From Chlorobium phaeovibrioides (GTDB taxonomy: Bacteria > Bacteroidota > Chlorobiia > Chlorobiales > Chlorobiaceae): a DNA stretch of 64,000 nt. Shown here piece after piece: positions 42,711 to 53,419 of this stretch. Each line of letters starts with the position of its first letter. Position 1 is the stretch's first letter. Where the stretch lies: NCBI RefSeq assembly GCF_003968655.1, contig NZ_RXYK01000001.1:186001-250000 (forward strand), written 5' to 3'. The notes below the pieces were generated by a model. The model saw only the letters and a list, made by a program, of their open reading frames with translations. It was not told the DNA's origin and did not search any database. The position numbers and the translations under genes are program-made.

Positions 42711-45700
42711 ATGTTGAAAATCTTTGAAAAAATTTTCGGGTCGAAACACGAAAAGGACATACAGAAAATCCAGCCTGTCATCAATCGCATCAATGAGATT
42801 CAGGAGGGACTGAAGGGACTTGGTGATGATGAGCTTAAGGAAAAAGGCAAAGCGCTGAAATCGCGAATAAGAGGCGTCCTGATGCCTATTGAGGATAAAA
42901 AGAAGGAACTGTATCGCCAGCTCGACAATCCCGAACTATCGCTTGAAGAGGCTGAGTCGATCCATTCTTCACTTGATGCACTTGCTGAAGAGTATGAAGA
43001 GAAAACCGCATCTGCACTTGAAGAGGCTCTCCCTGAAACCTTTGCACTTGTCAAGGAGACCTGCAGACGCCTCAAAGGGCTGACCTATCAGGTTATGGGA
43101 AGGGATGTTGTCTGGGATATGGTTCCCTACGATGTGCAGCTTATTGGCGGCATTGTCCTTCATTCCGGAAAAATATCCGAAATGGCTACAGGAGAGGGAA
43201 AAACCCTGGTGTCAACACTGCCTACATTTCTCAATGCCCTTACAGGGCGCGGGGTTCATCTTGTTACAGTCAACGATTATCTTGCACAGCGAGATAAAGA
43301 GTGGATGAACCCTGTCTTTGATTTCCACAATATTTCAGTTGGCGTTATTCTCAATACCATGAGGCCTGAAGAACGACGCCAGCAGTACCAGTGTGATGTC
43401 ACCTACGGAACGAACAACGAATTCGGCTTTGATTATCTGCGCGACAATATGGCAGGCACTGTTGAGGAGATGGTGCAGCGTGATTTCTATTTCGCAATCG
43501 TCGATGAGGTTGACAGTGTGCTTATTGACGAAGCCCGCACTCCACTCATTATTTCCGGCCCTGTACCAAATTCCGACAACAGCCAGTTTCAGGAAATCAA
43601 ACCCTGGATTGAGCAGATTGTGCGAGCCCAGCAGCAGCTTGCGGCCTCTTACCTGACAGAGGCTGAAAAAGCACTGAAGGAGTCCCCGCAAAGTCCTGAC
43701 GCCGGTCTGGCACTGCTTCGGGTCAAACGGGGTCAGCCCAAAAACACCCGTTTCATCAAGGTCCTCTCGCAGCAGGGCATGGCCAAACTCATTCAGGTCA
43801 CAGAAAACGAGTATCTGCGCGACAACTCCAGCAGAATGCACGAAGTTGATGATGAACTCTACTTTGCTGTTGATGAAAAAGCCGGAACCATTGACCTTAC
43901 AGACAAGGGACGGGAGTTTCTCAGTAAGTTGAGCCATCAGGACAGAGACCTCTTCCTCCTTCCCGATGTCGGGACTGAAGTTGCCGCAATCGACGACGAT
44001 GAGTCCGTCATCGCTGCTGATAAAATTACCCGCAAGGATGCAGTGTACCGCCTCTTTGCCGAACGCTCCGAGCGCCTCCATAACATAAGCCAGCTGCTCA
44101 AGGCCTACTCACTGTTCCTTAAGGACGATGAATATGTTGTCCAGAACGGTCAGGTCATGATTGTTGATGAGTTCACCGGGCGAATTCTCCCGGGAAGACG
44201 CTACAGCGACGGACTCCATCAGGCAATTGAAGCCAAGGAGAATGTGAAGATTGAGGGTGAAACGCAGACCATGGCAACCGTCACCATCCAGAACTTCTTC
44301 CGGCTTTATGAAAAGCTTGCCGGCATGACCGGAACGGCTGAAACGGAAGCATCGGAGTTTTTTGAAATCTACAAGCTTGATGTGGTTGCCATCCCCACCA
44401 ACCGTCCCATTGTCCGTAAAGATATGGACGACCTGGTCTACAAGACCCGGCGCGAAAAGTACAACGCCATAGCGCTGAAGGTTGAGGAGCTCCAGAAAAA
44501 AGGACAGCCCGTCCTGGTTGGAACAACAAGCGTTGAGGTTTCCGAAACCCTTTCAAGAATGCTCAGGGCGCGACGGATTGCCCACAATGTGCTTAATGCA
44601 AAGCAGAACGAACGGGAGGCTGAAATTGTTGAAGGTGCAGGCCGCCCCGGAGCAGTTACCATTGCCACAAACATGGCTGGTCGTGGCACAGATATCAAGC
44701 TCGGCGAAGGAGTCAGGGAAAAAGGAGGACTCTACATCCTTGGTTCAGAGCGCCATGAGTCACGCCGGATTGACCGTCAGCTTCGAGGCCGTGCAGGCCG
44801 TCAGGGTGATCCGGGTGAATCGGTCTTTTTCGTCTCTCTTGAGGATGAGCTTATGCGCCTCTTTGGCTCCGACAGGGTTATTTCAGTTATGGATAGACTC
44901 GGCCATGAAGAGGGCGATGTGATTGAGCACTCCATGATCACAAAATCAATTGAACGGGCCCAGAAAAAGGTAGAGGAGCAGAACTTTGCCATCAGAAAAC
45001 GGCTCCTTGAATATGATGATGTTCTCAACCAGCAGCGCGAAGTCATCTATACCCGTCGGCGTGACGGCCTTATCAAGGAACGCCTGACAACCGATATTCT
45101 CGACCTTCTTCGCGACTATTGCGACTCGGTGATCGACCGCCACAGCAAAAACCTTGACACGGAAGGGATTGAGGAGCAGCTGCTTCGTGAGCTCTCCATT
45201 GAATTCAAGCCCGATAGAAACAATCTTGAGGAAAACGCCACTGGAGTCTCTGAAGAGCTCTACAACAGCGCACTCGCCTTCTACCGTCGTAAAGAGGAGG
45301 CCGTACCGGCCGACATCATGCGACAGATTGAGAAATATGCCGTACTCAGCGTCATTGACAAACAGTGGCGCGACCACCTTCGTGAAATCGATACGCTGAG
45401 GGAAGGAATCAACCTTCGAGCCTACGGCCAGAAAGACCCCTTGCTCGAATACAAGCAGGAAGCATACAATCTCTTCATTCAGATGCTTTCCGAGATTGAG
45501 CTCGAAACTCTCTCACTGGCATTTAAACTCTTTCCGGTCAATCCCGATGAGGTCAGGGCAATTGAAGAACGGCAGAGGCAGGCGGCTGTCCGTCAGGAAA
45601 AACTCGTTACCCAGCATGATGATGCCGCCAGTGTGTATAACGCATCACCAGGTGCCGAAAATGAAGCTCCTCTTCAGCGTCCTGTGACTGCAGACTCAAA

Positions 45701-45773
45701 ACCCGGCCGAAACGATCCATGCCCCTGCGGCAGCGGTAAAAAATATAAAAACTGTCATGGCCAGCAGCCTTGA
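42711..45773 (+). CDS. secA: Preprotein translocase ATPase SecA
   Basis: SecA drives secretory proteins through SecYEG. The 1020-residue protein has Walker [13 protein letters not shown] near residue 155, [20 protein letters not shown] near 265, the helicase motifs [19 protein letters not shown] near 650 and [12 protein letters not shown] near 690, and a C-terminal zinc motif [14 protein letters not shown]. It is longer than E. coli SecA (901), mostly through an insertion in the middle (about 285-395), a feature seen in Chlorobi/Bacteroidetes-type SecA. purL follows 29 bp later. Confidence 0.97.
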   Translation: MLKIFEKIFGSKHEKDIQKIQPVINRINEIQEGLKGLGDDELKEKGKALKSRIRGVLMPIEDKKKELYRQLDNPELSLEEAESIHSSLDALAEEYEEKTASALEEALPETFALVKETCRRLKGLTYQVMGRDVVWDMVPYDVQLIGGIVLHSGKISEMATGEGKTLVSTLPTFLNALTGRGVHLVTVNDYLAQRDKEWMNPVFDFHNISVGVILNTMRPEERRQQYQCDVTYGTNNEFGFDYLRDNMAGTVEEMVQRDFYFAIVDEVDSVLIDEARTPLIISGPVPNSDNSQFQEIKPWIEQIVRAQQQLAASYLTEAEKALKESPQSPDAGLALLRVKRGQPKNTRFIKVLSQQGMAKLIQVTENEYLRDNSSRMHEVDDELYFAVDEKAGTIDLTDKGREFLSKLSHQDRDLFLLPDVGTEVAAIDDDESVIAADKITRKDAVYRLFAERSERLHNISQLLKAYSLFLKDDEYVVQNGQVMIVDEFTGRILPGRRYSDGLHQAIEAKENVKIEGETQTMATVTIQNFFRLYEKLAGMTGTAETEASEFFEIYKLDVVAIPTNRPIVRKDMDDLVYKTRREKYNAIALKVEELQKKGQPVLVGTTSVEVSETLSRMLRARRIAHNVLNAKQNEREAEIVEGAGRPGAVTIATNMAGRGTDIKLGEGVREKGGLYILGSERHESRRIDRQLRGRAGRQGDPGESVFFVSLEDELMRLFGSDRVISVMDRLGHEEGDVIEHSMITKSIERAQKKVEEQNFAIRKRLLEYDDVLNQQREVIYTRRRDGLIKERLTTDILDLLRDYCDSVIDRHSKNLDTEGIEEQLLRELSIEFKPDRNNLEENATGVSEELYNSALAFYRRKEEAVPADIMRQIEKYAVLSVIDKQWRDHLREIDTLREGINLRAYGQKDPLLEYKQEAYNLFIQMLSEIELETLSLAFKLFPVNPDEVRAIEERQRQAAVRQEKLVTQHDDAASVYNASPGAENEAPLQRPVTADSKPGRNDPCPCGSGKKYKNCHGQQP

Positions 45774-45802
45774 ACCCCTAAAGAGAGAGAAAAACCTCAA
45801 CT

Positions 45803-48088
45803 ATGAAACAGACTGAACCCGAAGTGACATTGGCTCTGGCAAAAGAACATGGCCTGAACGAAGATGAATACGGGAAGATTCTTGACATTCTCGGAAGAAC
45901 CCCCACATTTACAGAACTGGGGATTTTTTCCGTCATGTGGTCGGAACACTGCAGCTATAAAAACTCCATTGCGGTACTCAAAACCCTCCCCCGCGACGGC
46001 GGAGCACTTCTGACAGGTGCCGGAGAAGAAAATGCAGGCCTTGTCGACATCGGTGACAACCTTGCAGTTGCATTCAAAATTGAATCACACAACCACCCTT
46101 CTGCAGTTGAGCCTTACCAGGGAGCAGCAACTGGTGTGGGCGGCATACATCGCGATATTTTCACCATGGGGGCCCGTCCGGTAGCCTCACTCAATTCACT
46201 CCGTTTCGGTTCACCCAAAGACCCCAGGGTCCGCTATCTTGTTGACGGAGTTGTTCGAGGCATTGGCGATTACGGTAACTCATTCGGAGTTCCGACGGTT
46301 GGCGGTGAAATCTATTTTGAGGACTGTTATACAGGCAACCCGCTTGTCAATGCCATGTCGGTCGGTCTTGTGGAGCACCATAAAACTGTCAGCGCAACTG
46401 CGGAGGGTGAGGGCAACCCGGTTCTTATTGTCGGCTCTTCTACCGGCCGCGACGGCATTCACGGAGCCACATTCGCCTCTGAAGATTTGAGCGAAGCCTC
46501 TGAAGATAAGCGCCCGAGTGTACAGGTTGGAGACCCTTTCGCTGAAAAGCTTCTGCTTGAGGCTACCCTTGAAGCCATAGAAACCGGTTTCGTTGCTGGT
46601 CTTCAGGATATGGGAGCAGCCGGAATTACCAGCTCCACCTCAGAAATGAGCGCACGGGGAATTGAAAAAAACGGTACCGGAGGCATCATGATTGACCTTG
46701 ACCTCGTCCCTGCACGCGAAGAGGGTATGAGTGCCTATGAAATCATGCTTTCCGAATCACAGGAAAGAATGTTGATTGTCGCAAAGAAAGGTCATGAAGA
46801 GGATATCATAGCGGTTTACAGGAAATGGGATGTCCAGGCAGTCACGGTAGGGAGGGTAACCTCCGACAACAATGTCAAAATCCAATACCGGGGCGAGCTT
46901 GTTGCCGACATCCCGGCTGAGTCGCTTGTGCTTGGCGGCGGAGCACCTGTCTATATCCGTGAGGCTGTTGAATCAAAACCTGATACGCCTGCAGCCGAAA
47001 TGACTCCTGACAGCGGTCTCAATCTGAAAGATCGCGCCATAGCACTGCTTTCCCGACCTAATATAGCCAGCAAGCGCTGGGTTTACCGCCAATACGATTC
47101 CATGGTGCAGACCAACACCGTCACACCTGTGGGCCATACTGACGCTGCAGTCATCCGCATTAAAGGGACCAAAAAGGCGCTGGCCATGAAAACCGACTGC
47201 AATTCACGCTATGTCTATCTCAATCCACTTGCAGGAGGGAAAATTGCTGTTGCCGAATGCGCCCGAAATATCGCATGTTCAGGAGCCCGTCCGCTTGCAA
47301 TCACCAACTGCCTGAACTTCGGGAACCCTTACAAGCCCGAAGTCTATTTTCAGTTCAAGACATCGGTACAGGGAATGGGGGAAGCCTGTCGGGCTTTCAA
47401 TACTCCGGTAACAGGCGGCAATGTGAGTTTTTACAATGAGTCAACGCATGGAGGGGGACGGGCCGCCATCTACCCCACCCCAACAATTGGCATGATTGGC
47501 CTGCTTGAGGATATTGACAATCTTGTAGGCTCTACATTCACGACTTCGGGCGACGCCATCATCCTGTTCGGTGATCCGGATCTCAATCTTGAGGGAAGCG
47601 AGTATCAGGTCATTCAGTATGGCACCCCCGGAACAGATGCTCCTGACATCAATCTTGATCATGAAAAAAATCTCCAGGATCTTCTGGTGGCGCTTGCCGG
47701 CAAAAAGCTGCTGCACTCGGCCCATGATGTGTCTGACGGTGGCCTTTTCGTCGCTCTGGCAGAAAAAGCCATCATGAATGAAACGGCCCGGCTCGGATTT
47801 GATGTTGATCTTGAAGACTGCGGAGCCGGCCCTTACCGCATGCAGCAGCAGCTCTTCAGTGAAGCCCAGGGTCGTGTTGTGGCCACTATCGCCCCCGCCT
47901 CAGCAAAGGCAGTCATTGCGGAGGCAGTGGCCTGCAATGTACCTGTAAGGGTGATCGGCAAAGTCGTTCCGCAGGGTGCCGCCATTGCTGTTGACGGCCA
48001 TGACACGCTTCGCTTCAGCACTGCCGAGCTTTCACGCGCATATTATGATGCGCTTGAAAATGAACTTCACCTTAACGAACTTCTTTAA
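45803..48088 (+). CDS. purL: Phosphoribosylformylglycinamidine synthase, subunit II
   Basis: PurL converts FGAR to FGAM in purine synthesis. The 761-residue protein is of the small, PurS/PurQ-dependent form. Motifs include [11 protein letters not shown] near residue 45, [20 protein letters not shown] near 95, and [14 protein letters not shown] near 275. Its length fits the B. subtilis-type enzyme, so purS and purQ must be elsewhere. nnrE/nnrD starts 3 bp after its stop. Confidence 0.97.
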   Translation: MKQTEPEVTLALAKEHGLNEDEYGKILDILGRTPTFTELGIFSVMWSEHCSYKNSIAVLKTLPRDGGALLTGAGEENAGLVDIGDNLAVAFKIESHNHPSAVEPYQGAATGVGGIHRDIFTMGARPVASLNSLRFGSPKDPRVRYLVDGVVRGIGDYGNSFGVPTVGGEIYFEDCYTGNPLVNAMSVGLVEHHKTVSATAEGEGNPVLIVGSSTGRDGIHGATFASEDLSEASEDKRPSVQVGDPFAEKLLLEATLEAIETGFVAGLQDMGAAGITSSTSEMSARGIEKNGTGGIMIDLDLVPAREEGMSAYEIMLSESQERMLIVAKKGHEEDIIAVYRKWDVQAVTVGRVTSDNNVKIQYRGELVADIPAESLVLGGGAPVYIREAVESKPDTPAAEMTPDSGLNLKDRAIALLSRPNIASKRWVYRQYDSMVQTNTVTPVGHTDAAVIRIKGTKKALAMKTDCNSRYVYLNPLAGGKIAVAECARNIACSGARPLAITNCLNFGNPYKPEVYFQFKTSVQGMGEACRAFNTPVTGGNVSFYNESTHGGGRAAIYPTPTIGMIGLLEDIDNLVGSTFTTSGDAIILFGDPDLNLEGSEYQVIQYGTPGTDAPDINLDHEKNLQDLLVALAGKKLLHSAHDVSDGGLFVALAEKAIMNETARLGFDVDLEDCGAGPYRMQQQLFSEAQGRVVATIAPASAKAVIAEAVACNVPVRVIGKVVPQGAAIAVDGHDTLRFSTAELSRAYYDALENELHLNELL

Positions 48089-48091
48089 ACC

Positions 48092-49678
48092 ATGAAGCCG
48101 GTCCTGACAGCCCATGAAATGCAGCAGGCCGACAGGGCGGCTGCGGAGCGCTTCCACTTCAGCGCAGCCTGCCTGATGGAGCTGGCCGGGAAAGAGTGTG
48201 TCAGGGTGACGCTTGAGCAACTCGGATGCGACTCCCCAACCGGCATGGAATTTCTGGTTGTTGCCGGCAGAGGCAACAATGGCGGGGATGGATTCGTTAT
48301 TGCTCGCCATCTTCTCAATCTTGGCGCCGCTGTTGACCTCGTTCTTCTCTACCCCGACAGCACAGCTGCCGGAGCAGCAGCAGGCAACCTCAGCATCCTT
48401 GAATCATACCTCCCAGAACATCTTCCTCTGCGCATCTTCAGAACGATTCAGGAAGCCCTCCCTTTCGTTTCTGAACGACCATACAGCGTCATGTTCGATG
48501 CAATGACCGGCACCGGCCTCAAGATAAGTGAACCTGGAATGGCACTGCGCTCCCCTTTGAATGAGGGCATAGAACTCCTCAACAGCCTGCATGAGCGAAC
48601 CGCATCACTGACGGCTGCCGTCGATATCCCCTCCGGCCTTGACGCAACAAACGGATTCAGTGCAGAATCCGTCATAGAGGCCGACTACACAATCACCATG
48701 GCGTTTCTGAAAACCGGTCTTCTGCTCAACGACGGCCCACCTGTTGCAGGTGAAGTATCCGTCGCAGAAATCTCAATTCCGGAGTGGATGGCCGGCGAAC
48801 CCGGCTGCCTGCTTGTTGATGAGCTTTTCGCCGCCGACCACTTTGTGCTCCGTGCGGAAAAGAGCGCCAAACATGAGAATGGAAAGGTTCTCATTGTTTC
48901 CGGTTCCCACTCCCCGGAAGGCTCGATGGGAGGCGCCGCAATCCTTTCGGCAGGAGCTGCCGTAAAAGCCGGGGCCGGCTATGTCGCCGTGGCACTCCCC
49001 CCGGCCCTTTCATCTGCGATGCACATGGCGGTACCGGAAGCTGTTGTCATCAATCAGGATCTGCATACCATCATAACGAAAGCCGCATGGGCTGATACCA
49101 TACTGATAGGGCCGGGTCTCGGCCGCGAAAAGGAGTCTCTCGACCTCGTTGAGGCACTTCTTAAGAGCCCCGACATATCATCAAGAAAGCTGATACTTGA
49201 TGCTGACGCTCTTTATGCAATAGCTGAAAGAGGACTTCAGAGCCTGCTCGCCAGTATGCCCGAAGTACTTCTGACCCCCCATTACGGAGAATTTGCAAAA
49301 CTTGCAGGAATAACTGCAGAAGAGGCCGCAACAGACCCCATTAACAGTGCCGTTCAGTTTTCAGGCAGGTATGGCGCTGTCATTCTCCTGAAAGGCTCTC
49401 CGACCCTCATCGCATCCTCTTCTTTTCCCGTTCTCATCAACACCAGCGGTACAGAAGCTCTTGCAACAGCAGGCACGGGCGATGTTCTGTCCGGCATGAT
49501 TGCAGCTCTTTCTGCAAAGGGGAACGATCTTGTGGATGCTGCCGGAGCCGCAGCATGGTTCCATGGCCGTGCGGGTGACCTGGCAGCCAATGTTTCCTCG
49601 CTTGTTTCCTCTTCGTTGGTTCTCGACTCAATTCCATTGGCAATTGATGAGATCTTCGATTTTGAAGACCACTCCTGA
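48092..49678 (+). CDS. nnr: Bifunctional NAD(P)H-hydrate epimerase/dehydratase
   Basis: This 528-residue fusion repairs damaged NAD(P)H hydrates. The N-terminal epimerase (YjeF_N, about 1-215) has AGRGNNGGDGFVIARHLL. The C-terminal ATP/ADP-dependent dehydratase (about 250-510) has VSGSHSPEGSMGGAAIL, LTPHYGEFAKL, LLKGSPTLIAS, and AGTGDVLSGMIAAL. Both domains look complete. It follows purL by 3 bp and is convergent with the aminotransferase after a gap of 160 bp. Confidence 0.95.
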   Translation: MKPVLTAHEMQQADRAAAERFHFSAACLMELAGKECVRVTLEQLGCDSPTGMEFLVVAGRGNNGGDGFVIARHLLNLGAAVDLVLLYPDSTAAGAAAGNLSILESYLPEHLPLRIFRTIQEALPFVSERPYSVMFDAMTGTGLKISEPGMALRSPLNEGIELLNSLHERTASLTAAVDIPSGLDATNGFSAESVIEADYTITMAFLKTGLLLNDGPPVAGEVSVAEISIPEWMAGEPGCLLVDELFAADHFVLRAEKSAKHENGKVLIVSGSHSPEGSMGGAAILSAGAAVKAGAGYVAVALPPALSSAMHMAVPEAVVINQDLHTIITKAAWADTILIGPGLGREKESLDLVEALLKSPDISSRKLILDADALYAIAERGLQSLLASMPEVLLTPHYGEFAKLAGITAEEAATDPINSAVQFSGRYGAVILLKGSPTLIASSSFPVLINTSGTEALATAGTGDVLSGMIAALSAKGNDLVDAAGAAAWFHGRAGDLAANVSSLVSSSLVLDSIPLAIDEIFDFEDHS

Positions 49679-49838
49679 CACAGTTTCAAAAAGACTGTCC
49701 CCTCGCCCGTTCCCCCTGATCATATTGAAGTTGAATGACATCAATGCGTCATATATATGAAGACATATTAATGGCCAACCAGTTCGGATACTACCGCATT
49801 GATGGACTACGGAGCGGGATCTACACTGCAGAAAGCTA

Positions 49839-51062
49839 CTACTCAGGGCAATGCTCGCCGTGGCCTCGCAGAAACTTCCGGATATTTCGCGCAGCCTGAC
49901 GGATGCGCTCTTCATTCTCAATCATGGCAATTCTGACATAGTCATCACCGTATGCCCCGAATCCTATACCGGGACTGACAGCCACCTTTCCTTCCGTAAG
50001 AAGTCGTTTACTGAACTCAAGACTTCCCATTGCACGGAACGGTTCAGGAATATGTGCCCAGACAAACATGCTCGCCCTGGGCGAGACAAGTGGCCAGCCC
50101 GCGTTCTCAAAGCTGCTGACCATAACATCCCGCCGTTTCCGGTACACTTCCGTAATCTCCTTGACACAGGTCTGGTCGCCATTCAAGGCAACTGTAGATG
50201 CAACCTGAATCGGAGTGAATGTGCCATAATCCAGCCAGCTCTTTATTTTCTCAAGCGCACCGATCAGCTTTGCATTACCAACCATGAATCCCATCCGCCA
50301 CCCTGCCATGTTGTAGGTCTTGGAAAGGGTGTAGCTTTCAACGGCAACATCCCTGGCACCGGGAACCTGAAGAATGGATGGGGTCACATAGCCGTCAAAG
50401 GTTATCTCTGCGTATGCAATATCGCTGATGATGTAAAACCGCTCTTCGCGGGCAAGAGCAACAAGCCTTTCATAAAAAGAGAGATCAACGGTTGCCGTTG
50501 TAGGATTGTTCGGGAAGTTCACCACCAGATACTTCGGCTTCGGGGTCGACTCCCGAAGTGCTGTTTCAATGTTCCGGAAAAAGCCCTCCTCGTCGAGCGT
50601 AAAATCATCATTCATTTCAAGACGCATCCGGTGAACATTCCCGCCCGCAAGAATGAAGGCCTGCGAATGAATCGGGTAGCAAGGGTCCGGCACCATGGCC
50701 AGGTCGCCAGGGTTGGTGATGGCCTGGACAAGATGGACATACCCCTCCTTGGAACCCATGGTCACCACCACCTCACGGTCAAGGTCCAAATCAACATTGT
50801 ACTTTCTCCGGTACCAGTTCCCTACTGCTCCGCGAAGTTTATAAATACCCTTGGATACGGAATATCCATGGGTTCTTGGCTTGTTGATGCTCTCAACAAG
50901 TTTATCGACAATATGCTGTGGCGTCGGGCCGTCAGGATTGCCCATAGAAAAATCAATGACATCCTCGCCTGCACGCCTTTCGGCCATCTTCAGTTCATTG
51001 ACGGCAGCAAAAACATACTTCGGAAGGCGTTTGATCCGATCAAACTCAATTTCATCAAACAT
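49839..51062 (-). CDS. Alanine/aspartate-type aminotransferase (AlaC-like)
   Basis: This 407-residue PLP enzyme is a fold-type I class I/II aminotransferase. The PLP Lys is in ESYTLSKTYNMAGWRMGF near residue 240; NFPNNPTTATVDLSFYE (near 175) and SDIAYAEITFDGY follow the family pattern. It is most like AlaC/YfdZ-type glutamate-pyruvate aminotransferases, but other acceptors are possible. It faces away from mscL and is not in an operon. Confidence 0.9.
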   Translation of the reverse strand: MFDEIEFDRIKRLPKYVFAAVNELKMAERRAGEDVIDFSMGNPDGPTPQHIVDKLVESINKPRTHGYSVSKGIYKLRGAVGNWYRRKYNVDLDLDREVVVTMGSKEGYVHLVQAITNPGDLAMVPDPCYPIHSQAFILAGGNVHRMRLEMNDDFTLDEEGFFRNIETALRESTPKPKYLVVNFPNNPTTATVDLSFYERLVALAREERFYIISDIAYAEITFDGYVTPSILQVPGARDVAVESYTLSKTYNMAGWRMGFMVGNAKLIGALEKIKSWLDYGTFTPIQVASTVALNGDQTCVKEITEVYRKRRDVMVSSFENAGWPLVSPRASMFVWAHIPEPFRAMGSLEFSKRLLTEGKVAVSPGIGFGAYGDDYVRIAMIENEERIRQAARNIRKFLRGHGEHCPE

Positions 51063-51152
51063 GGAATCTGTCAGGAAAATAATTGGGGCAACCTACACTG
51101 CACTCTCATGCAAGCATAATGAAAAAGCAGATGAAATCAATACGGCTTCGGA

Positions 51153-51602
51153 TTATTTTTCAAGCCCGGAAGTACATGCGGGGCAGCGGGTTGCCTTCAG
51201 CGGCACTGTACTCAGGCAGAACGGGCACTGCTTTGTTGAAGGCGGTGGCGCAGCTTCCTCTTTTCTTCGCAGTGAATTTATCCCACGCACAAGCAGATAG
51301 ACGGCGAATGCCATAATGATGAAACTTATCATGGCATTGATGAAAAGCCCGTAGTTGACGGTGACGGCACCTGCTGCCCGAGCCTGCTCAAGAGCCGCAT
51401 AGGGACCCGGAGTCGAGCCCTCGCTGAGAACGAAATAAAGGTTCGCAAAATCAACTCCACCTGTCAGAAAACCAAGCGGCGGCATCATCACATCAGACAC
51501 CAGCGTGTTGACAAGCTTGCCGAAAGCTCCGCCAACAATAATGCCGACAGCCATGTCAACCACATTGCCACGAACTGCAAACTCCTTGAATTGCTTCATC
51601 AT
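51153..51602 (-). CDS. mscL: Large-conductance mechanosensitive channel with zinc-ribbon tail
   Basis: MscL opens under membrane tension to release solutes after osmotic downshock. The 149-residue protein has the MscL start [22 protein letters not shown]1 with the constriction [11 protein letters not shown], and TM2 ([18 protein letters not shown]). After a Pro-rich linker the C-terminus has two CxxC pairs, CPFC and CPAC, about 10 residues apart (a zinc-ribbon-like motif), which E. coli MscL lacks. An AGGAG site precedes the ATG. The tail may bind metal and affect gating or assembly. Confidence 0.94.
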   Translation of the reverse strand: MMKQFKEFAVRGNVVDMAVGIIVGGAFGKLVNTLVSDVMMPPLGFLTGGVDFANLYFVLSEGSTPGPYAALEQARAAGAVTVNYGLFINAMISFIIMAFAVYLLVRGINSLRRKEEAAPPPSTKQCPFCLSTVPLKATRCPACTSGLEK

Positions 51603-51619
51603 AATGAACTCTCCTCACT

Positions 51620-51730
51620 CTATTTTTTCCACATCATCTTCATCATTACCCCTGTAACTGCATTCAGAAAGGTAACCACAGAAATGTAGATACCAAGCAG
51701 CCTGGTAATGGGATAGTCTGATATTTTCAT
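51620..51730 (-). CDS. Candidate 36-residue membrane peptide
   Basis: This small frame begins MKISDYPITRLLGIYISVV and continues TFLNAVTGVMM before a basic tail KMMWKK. It has one hydrophobic helix (about 11-30) and a positive C-terminus, as expected for a real small membrane protein. It stops 17 bp before mscL on the same strand. It starts 4 bp from the divergent hdrCB start, and no clear ribosome site precedes it. It could be a chance frame; no family is recognised. Confidence 0.4.
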   Translation of the reverse strand: MKISDYPITRLLGIYISVVTFLNAVTGVMMKMMWKK

Positions 51731-51734
51731 TACT

Positions 51735-53312
51735 ATGAATACTTTCGATTTTTTCAGCCCCCGCTCTTTAATGCCACCTTATCAATACTCTTCAGTGTCT
51801 GAATCATTATTACCAGATAACGGCAAACTGAAACAGCAGATAGCCGAAGCCACCGGCAACGATTTCAACTGCTGCTATCAGTGCGGAAAATGTACGGCTG
51901 GATGTCCGGCCGGCAATTTCATGGACAACCCCCCTACCCGAATAATGCGTCTGGTACAGGCAGGCTATATTGAAGAAGCCCTGAAGAGTGATGCTCTCTG
52001 GTACTGCGTCGGCTGTCAGACCTGTACTGCCCGCTGCCCACAGAATATGGACATTGCCGGCACCATGGACGCCCTTCGTTCACTGGCACTGGAGAGCGGC
52101 ATTGTCTCAGACGATAAAGCCAAAAAGCTCGTCACAGCCTTTCATATCTCTTTTCTCAACAATGTCAAGAAGCACGGACGCCTTCAGGAACTCTCTCTGG
52201 TCAACAGCTATAAACTCCGTACCCGCAGCTTTCTGCAGGATGCGGGAGCCGGTATGACCATGATCAAAGAGGGGAAGATCAATATCCTCCACTCTCTGTC
52301 GGGCAGGGATGATGTTAAAGGCAAAGAGCAGATATCGGCAATCTTCAAAGCATCCAGAACCGGGAAGCATCTGAATGTCCGCAAAAGAAGACCGAAATCC
52401 GCATCCATGATAACAGACGGCCCGGTTGCCATCACCCCCGGATCGCCCATTGGATATTATCCCGGATGTTCTCTTACGGGAACAGCAAAAGAGTACGATA
52501 TTTCCGTAAGGAAAATGTGCGAACTGCTGGGAATCAAACTCCGGGAGATTCCGGACTGGAACTGCTGTGGAGCAACCTCCGCACATGCAACCAACCATAA
52601 ACTTTCCGTTCTTCTGCCCGCCCGCAATCAGGCTCTTGCTGATGATGCCGGAATGGAGTTCGTCCTCACTCCCTGCGCCGCATGCCATAATCGTCAGGTC
52701 ACAGCGCGAAAAGCCATTCTTGAAGATGAAGAACTGCGTCACGAAGTAAAAGAAGCGACAGGCATTGAGCCAACAGGCAGAGCGGAATTCATCGGCGTCA
52801 CACAGCTGCTGGAGTCTCTTGGAGAAGAAGCAATCCGTTCCCGGGTCACCCGGCCGCTTTCCGCACTCAGGCTCGCCTGTTATTATGGCTGCCTTCTTGT
52901 CCGTCCATTGGACGACATGCGGTTTGATGATCCGGAAAATCCGCAGAAAATGGAGTCTGTTGTCCGTGCACTCGGAGCCAACACTGTTGAGTGGGAATTC
53001 AAGATAGAATGCTGCGGAGCAGGCCATACGCTGGCCCAGCAGGGTATGGTGGAAGACCTTACCCACAGTATTGCCAAAAATGCCGCCAACAATGGAGCCG
53101 AAGCCTTTGTTGTTGCCTGTCCGCTCTGTCATGCAAATCTCGACATGCGCCAGGAAAGCATGAGAAAACGCTATGGTGACCTCGATCCGATGCCTGTTTA
53201 CTACATTTCTGAACTTGTGGCCATTGCCTGCGGAGCCGACCCGATTGAAGTTGCTGTAGGCAAGCATTTTGTTCCAGCACTTGAACTGCTGTCAAAACCT
53301 TCAGCTCCCTGA
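51735..53312 (+). CDS. hdrCB: Fused HdrC-HdrB heterodisulfide reductase subunits
   Basis: This 525-residue protein combines HdrC and HdrB. The N-terminal HdrC part has two [4Fe-4S] motifs: CYQCGKCTAGCP (Cys47-57) and CVGCQTCTARCP (91-101). The C-terminal part has two CCG domains of HdrB: YYPGCSLTGTAKEYD near 238 with WNCCGAT near 275, and CYYGCLLV near 380 with ECCGAGH near 420. These bind the noncubane clusters that reduce disulfides. It heads an operon with hdrA and flxDCBA. The start is uncertain (ATG 51735 or 51771). Confidence 0.92.
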   Translation: MNTFDFFSPRSLMPPYQYSSVSESLLPDNGKLKQQIAEATGNDFNCCYQCGKCTAGCPAGNFMDNPPTRIMRLVQAGYIEEALKSDALWYCVGCQTCTARCPQNMDIAGTMDALRSLALESGIVSDDKAKKLVTAFHISFLNNVKKHGRLQELSLVNSYKLRTRSFLQDAGAGMTMIKEGKINILHSLSGRDDVKGKEQISAIFKASRTGKHLNVRKRRPKSASMITDGPVAITPGSPIGYYPGCSLTGTAKEYDISVRKMCELLGIKLREIPDWNCCGATSAHATNHKLSVLLPARNQALADDAGMEFVLTPCAACHNRQVTARKAILEDEELRHEVKEATGIEPTGRAEFIGVTQLLESLGEEAIRSRVTRPLSALRLACYYGCLLVRPLDDMRFDDPENPQKMESVVRALGANTVEWEFKIECCGAGHTLAQQGMVEDLTHSIAKNAANNGAEAFVVACPLCHANLDMRQESMRKRYGDLDPMPVYYISELVAIACGADPIEVAVGKHFVPALELLSKPSAP

Positions 53313-53419
53313 AGGAACACGGCGAACTGTTTCGCGCGCATGATCAAATAGCAGATAGGGAACTATGCTCCATTGATTCGTATGCCTTATGCACGCCCAT
53401 AAAAAACGACTGAAATCCA

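Noticed and set aside
49771-49899. 42-codon frame between nnr and the aminotransferase
   Set aside because: No ribosome site, no family pattern, and it overlaps the 3' end of the convergent aminotransferase gene.
49851-51119. Long plus-strand open frame antisense to the aminotransferase (422 codons)
   Set aside because: The minus-strand enzyme is certain; this frame is a mirror of its codon pattern and has no family match.
52107-53267. Long minus-strand open frame antisense to hdrCB (386 codons)
   Set aside because: hdrCB has intact cluster motifs on the other strand, so this frame is a shadow.
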